The notes: generated by a model not told the origin, from the sequence alone. A stretch of 64,000 nt of DNA from Armigeres subalbatus (GCF_024139115.2 NC_085140.1:234920371-234984370); one strand, 5' to 3'. Shown: positions 1 to 11,280, counted from the stretch's first letter. Program-made: numbers and translations.

Positions 1-33
1 TAAATCATGTGAACATGCTGAAACAACAACATT

Positions 34-97
34 CAAGATTGAAACAACAATATCTGTCATGTTTGATGCAACAATCGGAATAGTTGTTTCAATCTTG
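34..97. repeat. Short inverted repeat (15-bp perfect arms)
   Basis: The arm CAAGATTGAAACAAC (34-48) is exactly reverse-complemented at 83-97, with a 34 bp loop. It could be the core of a decayed MITE whose ends are not visible. No target-site duplication was found. Confidence 0.5.
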
Positions 98-206
98 CAA
101 GATTCTTCAACGTGTTACGTGTATAAACAATAAATTGTCATAAGAAAATTACTTTGAGCTTTTAGTGGAATGCCTTTACTTGTCATAAGACAAATGCGTA
201 CAATTC

Positions 207-284
207 CATTTAATTCCACGACTTGATTGTACCTTTGACAGATACGTATTTCGACCTCAACAGTAAGGCCGTTTTCAGTGTCTG
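207..284 (+). repeat. Interspersed repeat, uninterrupted copy
   Basis: This segment (centre GATACGTATTTCGACCTCAA) recurs at 19041-19071 plus 19389-19437, where it is split by a SINE. The copy here lacks the SINE and so serves as the empty-site reference. I do not recognise the family; the full ends are not delimited. Confidence 0.6.
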
Positions 285-297
285 GTGCTCTCATGTC

Positions 298-1750
298 TCT
301 ATATGTATTACAAATTTTATTCTACGGGGGTCACACGTACTCTAGGTACGCCTCTGCGTCTAACCTAATGCGATGATATGCGCTTTGATGCGACGACGGT
401 ACCGATGTATTTGATGGGGAACACGGGGTCAGCTCGTATATCTGGGGGTTTGCTGTGTCTGTTCGTTTATTGGCACGCCGCACGCCAACACACCAAGCTA
501 AACAGCTATTTGTTGTCGTTGTGTCCAACGTTTCATACTCCTAAGGCAATGCGCGTACAGCTAACAGAACGTGCGTTTGGCTGAGATATAATATTCAAGC
601 TGACTGTAGTGTGTAAGCGGAAAGTGAGCTTATTTCCTTATGCCTATTCACGCTATTAACAGTGGGAACAAAGTGTGAATATTGGCGTCATTTGTTTATT
701 TATTTGGTATCATGGTATGGCCTGACGAATCGATAATTGGTCATTATTTATATACGGAAGATGTTAATCGCAATATTTACGTAAATGGTGTAGACAAACC
801 GATTTAAAATCATTGTAAAGTATTTTGAATGATAACGGAGGGCCATGAGAAAAAATATTGCTGAATTATGTCTCACAGCCCTAACAATTCCAAAATAACG
901 TTATGTTCAATTTTAATTCGGAAGCCATCATTATTGCCCACGTATCCGTTTCTCACGGTAGACATACCATGACAAGTTTGCTTACATGATGTCTGTATAT
1001 GAATGTGTCGTTAAAAGGGCATCGTCATCGTTGTAATTTAAGTTACATACTATTTGCAAATGGTATAGTCTCCAGTTCAGCTGCATTTAATGTATGCAAA
1101 TGGTTTATATGGCCAGTAGAAAGGTTTTATTGTATTAGAAGTATGTGCATATGTGCACTACAAAGCATAACAGAGTTACACTGGGTGATACTAGCAATCA
1201 CATGATTTCAGTCATATACAATCCATACGACGAGCCTTAAGCTTTTTTTGTCGAGGTCTCAGCATTTTTTTTTTTATTTTCCCGAGGTGGGCACCACCGA
1301 GTTTCAGCACACATGATTTTCACCAAGATCACAGTAAAATTAACGTTTCAGTTGCTTAGATACTGCAAAAATTTTGCCGAAAATCAGTAGGGTAAAGTAC
1401 CAATAGTGGAGGAATTAGTCGAGCCATTTTTTTAAAAATAATCGATAATAAGGCGATATTTACGGCTTTAATACTTTAGGCCAAAGATAAACTAATAACT
1501 TTTCGTTTACGTATTAGCAGTACCTCCTCTATTTTAGTAGGGTTACTGCTCGTGGATTTGTTTCCAATTTTTGTGATTCTTCTCAGCAATAAATACGCAT
1601 GTTAGCAAAAAGAAGCAACGAAATTGGTGCTGTATTTCTTTGTTTGGCGATAAGAAGAATATATGTTTAATGAGATGGAAAACGGGACAGCTCCCCATAA
1701 GAAGCACATTTCGCCCAATTTTAAAAATTTTATTAATAGAATTTTTAAAC
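298..1750. other. AT-rich spacer, no supported gene
   Basis: Open frames here are under 70 codons and have no recognisable domain. The phrase ACCAATAGTGGAGG at about 1400 recurs near 62800, which suggests a decayed interspersed repeat. Nothing else could be supported. Confidence 0.6.
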
Positions 1751-1758
1751 TATAAATA

Positions 1759-1852
1759 CGGAGTTATAGCTATAGTTTCAGTAACATAGACTAAATGATA
1801 ACAAAATTCCAATCATTTAGTTAAAATTACTGTAACTAGCGCTATAACTCCG
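1759..1852. repeat. Foldback, MITE-like
   Basis: CGGAGTTATAGC (1759-1770) pairs perfectly with GCTATAACTCCG (1841-1852). Pairing continues inward with few mismatches over about 40 bp to a short loop. It is probably the remnant of a small palindromic DNA transposon. Confidence 0.55.
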
Positions 1853-1859
1853 TTATTAG

Positions 1860-2590
1860 TTGAGTTCTTATAACGAACCATTAGGCAGAGTTGTAGAAAA
1901 ACCTTCGCACTAGAAGTCCACCATACAACACATTTTGAAATTCAGCTTCTGGAATAAGTTATTGAACAACTACTAAATGATCGAACGCAAATTACTAAAT
2001 GATTGATAACATCTTTGCTTTCATCAACAAGAAATCTCTAAAGGCACTACCTTTGCTTGAGTAAGCGAGGGTTCAATACTTAGAAACAAAGCAATTCTAA
2101 TTATGTATTTAATTATGAATTTTATTTTAAAAGTTTTGAAAAAACAAATTGCTAATAATTCTACACAACATGGAAATTGTCGTTTCCAATATCAATACCT
2201 ATAATCAAATCCCATAAATTGAAAAGTTAAACGTAAGTACGTTACGTGTATACAAATCCTACTTCTACTCGCGGTTATGTTTAAAACATTGCGCATTGCT
2301 CGTTTTTCACACAGCAAGCATTATTTTTCATCTTCAAAAGCTTTCCATTCCTGGAACTGGATCTTGACTTGCTACACGGAAACAAATGCATATCCATAAT
2401 CATGGATTAAAAATCATGAAAATCATGAACAGACATGTTCATGATTCCAGGAATAGTACTCATGGTACTGTTGCAATTCCCACCAGTCGACAAAATGCAT
2501 AATCGGATACTCCGGACACTCCGATCCCAAAAAACAAGAACGGTTGAGAAATAGCATGCCGGACTCTCACACAGTGGAAATCATGAATTC
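1860..2590. other. AT-rich spacer with a small palindrome
   Basis: No coding signal is visible. At about 2419-2442 the palindrome ATCATGAACA-gaca-TGTTCATGAT is present, next to further ATCATG repeats. Function unknown. Confidence 0.5.
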
Positions 2591-2591
2591 A

Positions 2592-2726
2592 AGACAAAAT
2601 TTTCAAATCGACTTATCTGCTTTTGTAAACAAAGATTCAAACGACGATTTGACGAATCTGATAGCTCTCCCACGCAAACCAACACCATCAACAGGTAGCG
2701 GAAACCTTGATTTATATTCATGGTAG
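2592..2726 (+). repeat. Interspersed repeat family (TTTGTAAACAAAGATTC end)
   Basis: The phrase CTGCTTTTGTAAACAAAGAT followed by TTGACGAATCTG recurs at 37463-37508 (+) and inverted at 38915-39083. It is a low-copy dispersed repeat in this window, probably a MITE end. Short open frames across it are shadows. Confidence 0.55.
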
Positions 2727-2920
2727 AGTCGGTGTACTAATTGTCGCCTTACATAAGAACAACTATTTTCAAAAAAATAAGTAAAAGGCATGTGGGTGGA
2801 CTTTATATATCAAGCGAAAGGTTTTACTTCCTGCTTCTTATAACAGCTGTGAAAATCACAATAAAATTTGTTATTATCCTGTTATTATCCTTTGCGGGCA
2901 GCAGGGACTATGTCCAAGGG

Positions 2921-3080
2921 CTTGACGATCCCTCCCCAGGCCATCTGCGAGTTGTGGGGCTTGCCTAGGATGTGGTGGGGTTTGACAGTGGGCCCTGTTA
3001 AACCTCTATAAAAAGCTGCATGTATCCGCAAGTAGGCTCCACCAAAGCGACCGTGTGCCGCTCAAAGCGCACAAGCCCAA
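2921..3080 (+). promoter_or_regulatory. Conserved retroposon 5' module with hairpin
   Basis: This 5' untranslated segment is shared with two other retroposons, at 58211-58371 (+) and 63660-63965 (-). Their downstream sequences and tails differ. The three copies keep a 12-bp stem with a TGGGCY loop (2977-3006 here). A role as internal promoter or structured 5' RNA is inference. Confidence 0.55.
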
Positions 3081-3144
3081 GTCCTGGTGTTAGGTGGGAC
3101 GCTAAACAGCCCTGACACGACGGCCCTCCGACGAGACAGGAGGT

Positions 3145-6100
3145 TTGCGCAGGCCCAATAAGCCGCCTAGAAAACCAATCATTACGAACAATATAAGAGA
3201 TAATGCGACTCGATATAATCGGCAAAGACCTAGACGACGAATACAGGATCACGATTGGAAGCTTGGAACATGGAATTGCAAGTCGCTAGGTTTCGCAGGT
3301 TGCGACAGGATGATCTACGATGAATTACATCCCCGCAACTTCGACGTCGTGGCGCTGCAGGAGATTTGCTGGACAGGACAGAAAGTGTGGAAAAGCGGGC
3401 ATCGAGCGGCTACCTTCTACCAAAGCTGTGGCACCACCAACGAGCTGGGAACCGGCTTCATAGTGCTGGGTAAGATGCGCCAACGCGTGATTGGGTGGCA
3501 GCCAATCAACGCAAGGATGTGCAAGCTGAGGATTAAAGGCCGTTTCTTCAACTATAGCATCATCAACGTGCACTGCCCACACGAAGGGAGACCCGACGAC
3601 GAGAAAGAAGCGTTCTACGCACAGCTGGAGCAGACATACGATGGATGCCCACTGCGGGACGTTAAAATCGTCATCGGTGACATGAACGCACAGGTAGGAA
3701 GGGAGGAAATGTATAGACCGGTCATCGCACCGGATAGTCTGCACACCGTATCGAATGACAACGGCCAACGATGCATAAACTTCGCAGCCTCCCGCGGAAT
3801 GGTAGTCCGAAGCACCTTCTTTCCCCGCAAAAATATCCACAAGGCCACATGGAGATCACCTAACCAAGAAACGGAAAACCAAATCGACCACGTTCTAATC
3901 GACGGTAAATTCTTCTCCGACATCACGAACGTCCGCACTTACCGCAGTGCGAATATTGAATCCGACCACTACCTCGTTGCAGTATGCCTGCGCTCAAAAC
4001 TCTCGACGGTGTACAACACGCGTCGAAGTCGGACGCCGCGGCTTAACATTGGGCGGCTACAAGACGGTAGACTAGCCCAAGAATACGCGCAGCAGCTGGA
4101 AGTGGCACTTCCAACGGAAGAGCAGCTAGGCGCAGCATCTCTTGAAGATGGCTGGAGAGATATTCGATCCGCCATTGGTAGCACCGCAACCGCTGCACTT
4201 GGCACGGTGCCCCGGATCAGAGAAACGACTGGTATGACGACGAATGTGAGCAGTTAGTGGAAGAGAAGAATGCAGCATGGGCGAGATTGCTGCAACACCG
4301 CACGAGGGCGAACGAGGCACGATATAAACAGGCGCGGAACAGACAAAACTCGATTTTCCGGAGGAAAAAGCGCCAGCAGGAAGATCGAGACCGTGAAGAA
4401 ACGGAGGAACTGTACCGCGCTAATAACACACGAAAGTTCTATGAGAAGTTAAACCGATCACGTAAGGGCAACGTGCCACAGCCTGATATGTGTAAGGACA
4501 TAAACGGGAACCTTCTTACGAACGAGCGTGAGGTGATCCAAAGGTGGCGGTAGCACTACGAAGAACACCTGAATGGCGATGTGGCTGACGAAGATGGCGG
4601 TATGGTGATGGACCTGGGAGAACGCGCGCAGGACATAATTCTACCGGCTCCGGATCTCCAGGAAATCCAGGAGGAGATTGGCCGGCTCAAGAACAACAAA
4701 GCCCCTGGGGTTGACCAACTACCAGGAGAGCTATTTAAACACGGTGGTGAGGCACTGGCTAGAGCGCTGCACTGGGTAATTACCAAGATTTGGGAGGAGG
4801 AAGTTTTGCCGCAGGAGTGGATGGAAGGTGTCGTGTGTCCCATCTACAAAAGGGCGATAAGCTGGATTGTAGCAACTACCGCGCAATCACATTGCTGAAC
4901 GCCGCCTACAAGGTACTCTCCCAAATTTTATGCCGTAAACTAGCACCAATTGCAAGGGATCCAATCGTGGGGCAGTTCCACGCGGGTTTTATGGGCGAAC
5001 GCTCCACCATGGACCGGGTGTTTGCCATTCGCCAAGTACTGCAGAAATGCCGCGAATACAACGTGCCCTATTCATCGACATCAAAGCCGCATATGATACA
5101 ATCGATCGGGACCAGCTATGGCAGCTAATGCACGAACACGGTTTTCCGGATAAACTGACACGGTTGATCAAAGCGACGATGGATCGGGTGATGTGCGTAG
5201 TTCGAGTTTCAGGGGCATTCTCGAGTCCCTTCGAAACCCGCAGAGGGTTACGGCAAGGTGATGGTCTTTCGTGTTTGCTATTCAACATCGCTTTGGAAGG
5301 TGTAATACGAAGAGCAGGGATTAACACGGTTTCGTTGGTTTCGCCGACGACATAGATATTATGGCACGTAACTTTGAGAAGATGGAGGAAGCCTACATCA
5401 GACTGAAGAGGGAAGCCAAGCGGATCGGACTAGTCATCAACACGTCGAAGACGAAGTACATGATAGGAAGAGGTTCCAGAGAAGACAATGTGAGCCACCC
5501 ACCGCGAGTTTGCATCGGTGGTGACGAAATCGAGGTGGTAGAAGAATTTGTGTACTTGGGCCCACTGGTGACTGCCGAAAATGACACCAGTAGAGAAATT
5601 CGGAGACGCATAGTGGCTGGAAATCGTACGTACTTTGGACTCTGCAAGACGCTCCGATCGAATAGAGTTCGCCGCCGTACCAAACTGACAATCTACAAAA
5701 CGCTAATTAGACCGGTAGTCCTCTACGGACACGAGACCTGGACGATGCTCGTGGAGGACCAACGCGCACTTGGAGTTTTCGAAAGGAAAGTGCTGCGTAC
5801 CATCTATGGTGGGGTGCAGATGGCGGACGGTACGTGGAGGAGGCGAATGAACCACGAATTGCATCAGCTGTTGGGAGAACCATCCATCGTTCACACCGCG
5901 AAAATCGGACGACTGCGATGGGCCGGGCACGTAGCCAGAATGTCGGACAGTAACCCGGTGAAAATGGCTCTCGACAACGATCCGACGGGCACAAGAAGGC
6001 GAGGTGCGCAGCGGGCAAGGTGGATCGATCAGGTGGAAGATGACTTGCGGACCCTCCGTAGACTGCGTGGTTGGCGACGTGTAGCCATGGACCGAGCCGA

Positions 6101-6149
6101 ATGGAGAAGACTCTTATATACCGCACAGGCCACTTCGGCCTTAGTCTGA
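3145..6149 (+). pseudogene. RTE-1 endonuclease-reverse transcriptase, broken
   Basis: The protein is an AP-like endonuclease joined to a reverse transcriptase, which nicks target DNA and copies element RNA. Endonuclease signatures are WNCKS, ALQEICW, IGDMNAQVG and SDHYLV (3270-4000). RT signatures are AAYDTID, GLRQGDGLSCLLFN and FADDIDIM (5080-5375). The C-terminal WAGHVARM region typical of RTE follows. Frame one runs 3145-4257 with no obvious ATG start. Breaks: one C lost near 4212 (C4, where copy B has C5), TAG at 4551-4553 in place of CAG, one A lost near 4855, about 10 bp lost near 5070, and a deletion just before the FADD box near 5327. The last open piece is 5361-6149. Confidence 0.88.
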
Positions 6150-6203
6150 ATAAATAATAAATAAATATTATCCTCAAAATTGATTAATCCATAATAGGAA
6201 CGC

Positions 6204-6490
6204 ATGCACCAGTTGTGGCACTATTCTTAATTTTGGTTCCTTATTTGGCAAATCCCATTGTTTTCTTATGGGACTGGCCAAACTGGGACCACTAGTGCGA
6301 CAACTGGTGCAAAGGACGTTGAAAATTAAGCAAAATCCATTTTTACCATTATGCTTTGCTTGTTTTGGAGGAAATCAAAGGTGTTATCGTGTCATATGAA
6401 CATGCTTTATCGATATGAACTTGGTTTGCGGTGATTTGATTGGTCATTTGGCATATAAAGCACTATTGCTATAGCCACAACTGATACACC
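6204..6490 (+). repeat. Terminal-inverted-repeat element (CAGTTGTGGC ends), MITE
   Basis: Ends GCACCAGTTGTGGC and GCCACAACTGATACACC form an imperfect inverted repeat. A second copy lies inverted at 49355-50020, interrupted by another MITE, and a diverged third copy at about 6600-6830. The interior has no coding capacity. The sequence GGCTATAGCA near its right end is the unfilled version of the site occupied at 49378. Confidence 0.65.
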
Positions 6491-6599
6491 TAGCCTATAC
6501 GTATATTTTCATAACACGAAAACACATTGGATTCACGAAATCATGAATCATTTTCTAATTTCAGGGAATGTATTTCAACCCGTGTAAAATAAATTCACT

Positions 6600-6830
6600 A
6601 TTTTTAATTTTGATTGTTTTCTTATGGGTTTGTTATATGAGACCACAGTTGCAACAATAAAAAACAAAAGGACCTCAAAAATTGAGCAAAATGATATTTC
6701 TTACAATTTCTCGTACATATCTTCTATTAAAGTTGTGTATAAACTGCGCTTTATTGGGCTACTCTTTAGGCATATAATGCATTAGTGTGCAATTGGTACT
6801 ATCACCACGACTGGTACACCTATCCTATTG
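6600..6830 (+). repeat. Diverged copy of the CAGTTGTGGC-end repeat
   Basis: It shares TTGTTTTCTTATGGG, GGACCTCAAAAATTGAGCAA-like and CTGGTACACCTATCCTAT stretches with 6204-6490, in the same order and with many changes. It is an older member of the same family. Confidence 0.45.
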
Positions 6831-6843
6831 TGAGGATGAGATA

Positions 6844-7139
6844 CACGGAAGAAAAAAAGTGCCCAGTATTGAGTATTTTTCAACTTACCTTTGAATTACT
6901 TTTTCTCCTCTCTTTCCAATATAATGCATCGACGCCAGTTCGATATGAGAAGCCAAACTTGAGTTTACTGCCTGAGGTTGAAATTGAGTGAAGGTTTACA
7001 ATTGAGTAAATAGAACATACGCTAGGCACTTTTTTGAAGGCAAACTACTTCGAACCCATTTATTCAAATTTGGCTTCCCGTATGGAAGTGCGAAGTTGGG
7101 TGGAATGAACTCCCTTTAGGGTAATTTAGTTCTTCTGTG
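6844..7139. mobile_element. MITE with CACGGAAGAA ends and TA duplication
   Basis: This 296 bp element starts CACGGAAGAA and ends TTCTTCTGTG (one mismatch between ends), flanked by TA at 6842-6843 and 7140-7141. There is no transposase. The right flank, TATTACAAATTGGGTAAT, recurs at 13585, so the MITE appears to sit inside an older repeat. Confidence 0.6.
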
Positions 7140-7260
7140 TATATTACAAATTGGGTAATCCACTTCCAGTGTGCATGGGTGACAAAATATGCAAATATTA
7201 TCCATATAAAGCAGCGATTCTCAACCTTTTTCTTGAGAGGTACTCCTTCAAACGGTGTCA

Positions 7261-7370
7261 GGCCATTAGGCCGAAGGCCGTTAGGCCGAAGGCCATTTGG
7301 CCGAATGGACATTAGGCCGAACGGTCATTTGGCCGAACGGTCATTAGGCCGAATGTCCATTAGGCCGAAT
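7261..7370 (+). repeat. Minisatellite (ATTAGGCCGAA units), left array
   Basis: About seven units of roughly 16 bp alternate GGCCGAA with CATTAGG or CATTTGG. The same unit is present in the opposite orientation at 9409-9470, so the pyrimidine tract lies between inverted arrays. Confidence 0.8.
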
Positions 7371-7424
7371 TAGCAAAAAGAAGCAAGAAGTGAAAACTGA
7401 GAAGTTCTTTCTTCACCTCACCCC

Positions 7425-9372
7425 TTCTTCCTTCTTCCATCTTGAATCTTCCTTTTTCTTTCTTCTTTCTTCTTCCTTCCTTCTTCCTTCTTCCTTTTTC
7501 CTTCTTCCTTCTTCTTTTCTCCTTCTTTCTTCATCCTTCTTTCTTCTTCCTTCTTTCTTCTTCCCTCTTTCTTCTACCTTCTTTCTTCCTCCTTCTTTTT
7601 TATTCTTTTTTCTTCCTACCGTTTTCTTCCTTCTTTCTTCTTCCTTCTTATTTATTCTTTCTTCTTCCTTCCGTTTTCTTCCTTTTTTCTTCTTTCTTCC
7701 TTGTTCCTTCTTACTTTTTCCTTCTTCCTTGTTCCTTCTTCCTTCTTCTTTCTTACTTCTTCCTTCTTTCGTCTTCCTTCTTCCTTCTTCCTTCTTCATT
7801 CTTCCTTTTTCCTTCTTCCTTCTTCATTCTTACTATTTCCTTCTTTCTTCTTCCTTTCTACTTCTTCCTTCTTTCTTCTTCCTTCTTCCTTCTTCCTTCT
7901 TGCTTCTTCCTTCTTCTTTCTTCCTTCTTCCTTCTTCCTTCTTCCTTCTTTCTTCTTCCTTTTTCCTTCTTTCTTCTTTCTTCTTTCTTCGCTCTTCTTT
8001 CTTCTTTTTATCTTTTTTTCTTCTTTCTTCTCTCTTCTTTCTTTTTTCTTTTTTTTCTTTCTTTTTCTTTCTTCCTTCTTCCTTCTTCCTTCTTCCTCCT
8101 TCCTTCCTTCTTCCTTCTTTCTTCTTCCTCCTTCCTTCCTTCTTCCTTCTTCCATTTTTCTTCTTTCTTCTTCTTTCTTTCTTTTTCCTTCTTCCTTCTT
8201 TCTTTTTCCTTCTTCCTTCTTCCTTCTTCATTCTTACTTTTTCCTTCTTCCTTCTTCCTTTCTACTTCTTCCTTGTTTCTTCTTCCTTCTTTCTTCTTCC
8301 TTCTTCCTTCTTCATTCTTACTTTTTCCTTCTTCCTTCTTCCTTTCTACTTCTTCCTTCTTGTTTCTTCCTTCCTCCTTCTTCCTTCTTCTTTCTTACTT
8401 CTTTCTTCTTTCCACTTCCTTCTTTCTTCTTTCTTCTCTCTTCTTTCTTCTTTCTTCTTCCTTCTTTCTTTTCCTTCTTTCTTTTTCCTTCTTACTTCAT
8501 CCTTCTTCCTCCTTCCTCCTTCCTTCTTCCTTCTTCCTTCATCCTTCATCCTTCATCCTTCTTTCTCCTTTCTTCTCTCTTCTTCCTTCTCTCTTCTTCC
8601 TTCTTGCTTCTTCCTTCTTTCTTTTTCCTTCTTCCTTCTTCCTTCTTCCTTCTTCCTTCTTTCTTCTTCCTTCTTCCTTCTTCCTTCTTCCTTCTTCCTC
8701 CTTCCTTCCTTCTTCCTTCTTTCTTCTTCCTCCTTCCTTCCTTCTTCCTTCTTCCATTTTTCTTCTTTCTTCTTCTTTCTTTCTTTTTCCTTCTTTCTTC
8801 TTTCTTTTTCCTTCTTCCTTCTTCCTTCTTCATTCTTACTTTTTCCTTCTTCCTTCTTCCTTTCTACTTCTTCCTTGTTTCTTCTTCCTTCTTTCTTCTT
8901 CCTTCTTCCTTCTTCATTCTTACTTTTTCCTTCTTCCTTCTTCCTTTCTACTTCTTCCTTCTTGTTTCTTCCTTCCTCCTTCTTCCTTCTTCTTTCTTAC
9001 TTCTTTCTTCTTTCCACTTCCTTCTTCCTTCTTTCTTCTCTCTTCTTTCTTCTTTCTTCTTCCTTCTTTCTTTTCCTTCTTCCTTCTTCCTTCTTCCTTT
9101 TTCCTTCTTACTTCATCCTTCTTCCTCCTTCCTCCTTCCTTCTTCCTTCTTCCTTCATCCTTCATCCTTCATCCTTCTTTCTCCTTTCTTCTCTCTTCTT
9201 CCTTCTCTCTTCTTCCTTCTTGCTTCTTCCTTCTTTCTTTTTCCTTCTTCCTTCTTCCTTCTTTCTTCTTCCTTCTTCCTTCTTCCTTCTTCCTTCTTCC
9301 TTCTTCCTTCTTCCTTCTTCCTTCTTGCTTCTTGCTTCCTCCTTCTTCCTTCTTCTTTTCTACTTCTTCCTC
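7425..9372 (+). repeat. Long polypyrimidine tract (TTCCTTC-type)
   Basis: Almost 2 kb consists of T and C on this strand, mostly TTCCTTC and TTCTTTC words. A longer order exists: the phrase TCCATTTTTCTTC at 8151 returns at 8753, and ATCCTTCATCC at 8541 returns at 9157, so a block of about 0.6 kb is tandemly duplicated with small indels. Long Phe/Leu/Ser open frames through it are an artefact of composition. Confidence 0.9.
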
Positions 9373-9408
9373 ATTGCGCACTACTTACTTCTCACTCCCC
9401 AGTTCTCA

Positions 9409-9470
9409 TTCGGCCTAATGGCCATTCGGCCTAATGACCATTCGGCCTAATGACCTTCGGCCTAACGACC
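9409..9470 (-). repeat. Minisatellite (TTCGGCCTAATGACC units), right array
   Basis: Four units of TTCGGCCTAATGRCC form the inverted partner of 7261-7370. The pair could fold back across the pyrimidine tract. Confidence 0.8.
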
Positions 9471-9506
9471 CAGCATCAACTATTGCATTAATAGAGGTGC
9501 CCCCTC

Positions 9507-10841
9507 CTGAAAGTAGGCTTCCAGGTCTCTTGAAAGGATAACACCTTGAATCTCTTAAAAGTAGGCTTCCGCACCTTGATAAAAGGCTTCTGAGCCTTCT
9601 GCATAGCTTTCGAACCTCTTGCATGGCGGCTTTAGAGCCACTTAAAAGAAGGCTTCCTTTGCATCAAAAAAGGACGCTTCTGAGCCTCTTGAAAATAAGC
9701 TTCCGAGCCACTTGGAATGAGGTTTTCGAGCATCTTGAAAAACAAGCTTCCGAGCCTCTTTGAAATTGGCTTCCCAGCCTCTTGAAAGCAGGCTTCCGGG
9801 CTTCTTGGAAGAAGAGCCTCTAGAAAGGAGGCTTTCAAGCCACTTGAAAGTAGGCTTTCGAGCCTATTGAAAATAAGCTTCCGAGCCTCTTGAAAATAGG
9901 CTTGCGATCCTATTGAAAATAGGCTTCCGAGCCTGTCAAAAGGAGGCTTCCGAGCTTGTTAAAAGGAGGCTTACAGGCCTTTTGAAAGGAGCCATCCGAA
10001 CCTTTGATAGAAGGCTTCCGACCCTTTTAAAAGGTGGCTTCCGAGCCTCTTGAAAGTAAACTTCCGAGCGTCTTAAAACAAGGCTTCTGACCTCTTGAAA
10101 AGAGGCTTCCCTGCCTGTTGAAAAGAAGCTTCTCAGCTTCTTGAAAGCAAGCTTCCGGGCTTCTTGGAAGACGGCTTTCAGGCCTCTTGAAAGGAGGCTT
10201 TCAGGCCTCTTGAAAGGACGCTTCCGAGCCTACTGGACAAAAGCTTGTGAGCCTATTGTAAAGAGGCTTCCGAGCCTCTTCAAAGGAGTTTTTGAAGCCT
10301 TTTGGATAAAACTTTCCGCGTTTCTTGAAAGGAGTCTTCTGAGCTTTTTGAAAGAAGGCTTCCGACATTCTTGAAAGGAGGCTTTTGAGCCTTTTGAGTA
10401 TTCCGAGTCTCTCAAAGCGAGGCTTCCAGGCCCCTCGAAAGGAGGCTTCCGAGCCTCTTTAAAGTAGCTTCCCGAGCCTCTTGAAAGGAGCCATCCCAGC
10501 TTTTTGAAAGAAGTCTTCCGACTCTTTCAAAAGGCGACTTCCGAGCGTCTTGAAAGTCGACTACCGGGGATTTTAAAACAAGGCTTCCGACATCTTGAAG
10601 GTAGTTATCCAAGCCTTTCGAAAAGAACCTTTCGAGCCTCTTGAAAGGAGTCTTCCGAGCTATTTGGAAGAAGGCTTCCGACCTTCTTAAAAGCCTTCCG
10701 AGTCTATTGAAAAGAGGATTCCGGGTATCTCAAAGCGAGACTTCCGAGTCTCTTGAAAGAAGGCTTGCAGGTCTCTTGAAAGGAGATTTTCAAGCATCTT
10801 GAAAGGATGCTTCCAAGCCTCTTGAAAGGAGGCCTTCAAGC
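9507..10841 (+). repeat. Hairpin-forming 22-23 bp minisatellite
   Basis: Dozens of diverged tandem units follow GAGGCTTCCGAGCCTCTTGA. Each good unit contains GAGGCT-TCCG-AGCCTC, a 6-bp stem with a four-base loop. Unit length varies and many stems carry mismatches. Short open frames inside are period shadows. Confidence 0.85.
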
Positions 10842-10867
10842 TGTCTGGGTGAATCCTTCCGAGAAGC

Positions 10868-11280
10868 AAAGCGCTCCGATCGAATAGACTTCGCCGCCCT
10901 ACCAAACTGACTATCTACAAAACGCTCATTAGCAGGGGTGCAGATGGTGCAGAAGGCGAATGAACAACGAGTTGCATCAGCTGTTGAGAGAACCATCCAT
11001 CGTTCACTCCGCAAATATCGGAAGACTGCGGCAGCCCGAGCACGTAGCCAGAATGACGGGTAGTAATCTGGTGAAAATGGTTCTTGACAGCGATTCTACG
11101 GGAACAAAAAGCCAAGGTGCGCAGCGAGCAATATGGATCGATCAGATGACAGACGATTTGCGGAACCTCCGCAGACTTCGTGGTTGGTGACATGCAGCCA
11201 TGGACTGAGCTGAATGGAGAACACTTTTATGCACTACACAGACCACTCCGGCCTTAGTCTGAAAAATAAAAATAAATAAT
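10868..11280 (+). pseudogene. RTE-1 3' fragment (copy D)
   Basis: The sequence matches the RTE-1 C-terminal coding region and 3' end (CTCCGATCGAATAGA, then GAACCATCCATCGTTCAC, then GGCCTTAGTCTGAA). An internal stretch of over 100 bp is missing near 10932. It is dead coding DNA lying just after the minisatellite, inside the hAT-like ends. Confidence 0.8.

Larger units (their letters stand above)
2892..6165 (+). mobile_element. RTE-1 copy A, near full-length RTE-clade non-LTR retrotransposon
   Basis: This 3274 bp insertion is flanked by the 9-bp duplication TATTATCCT (2883-2891 and 6166-6174). It has a GC-rich 5' region, an apurinic-type endonuclease, a reverse transcriptase, and a short 3' end finishing in TAAATAA-type repeats rather than poly(A). 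All of these are typical of the RTE clade. The ORF is broken by frameshifts, one stop and small deletions, so the copy looks inactive as read. Other members in the window are B (35198-37180), C (50024-52526, minus), D (10868-11280) and E (42010-42222, minus). Confidence 0.88.

Noticed and set aside
2892..3080. HDV-like self-cleaving ribozyme at the 5' end of RTE-1
   Set aside because: Such ribozymes occur in some non-LTR elements, but I could not place the nested P1/P2 pairing or the catalytic strand by hand. A covariance-model search would decide.
7390..9450. Long frames (up to 686 codons) of Phe, Leu, Ser and Pro, and their Lys/Glu/Arg partners on the other strand
   Set aside because: They are produced by the TTCCTTC tract, which lacks stops in several frames at once.
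9507..10841. CRISPR-like array
   Set aside because: Units are contiguous with no unique spacers, and the setting is eukaryotic.
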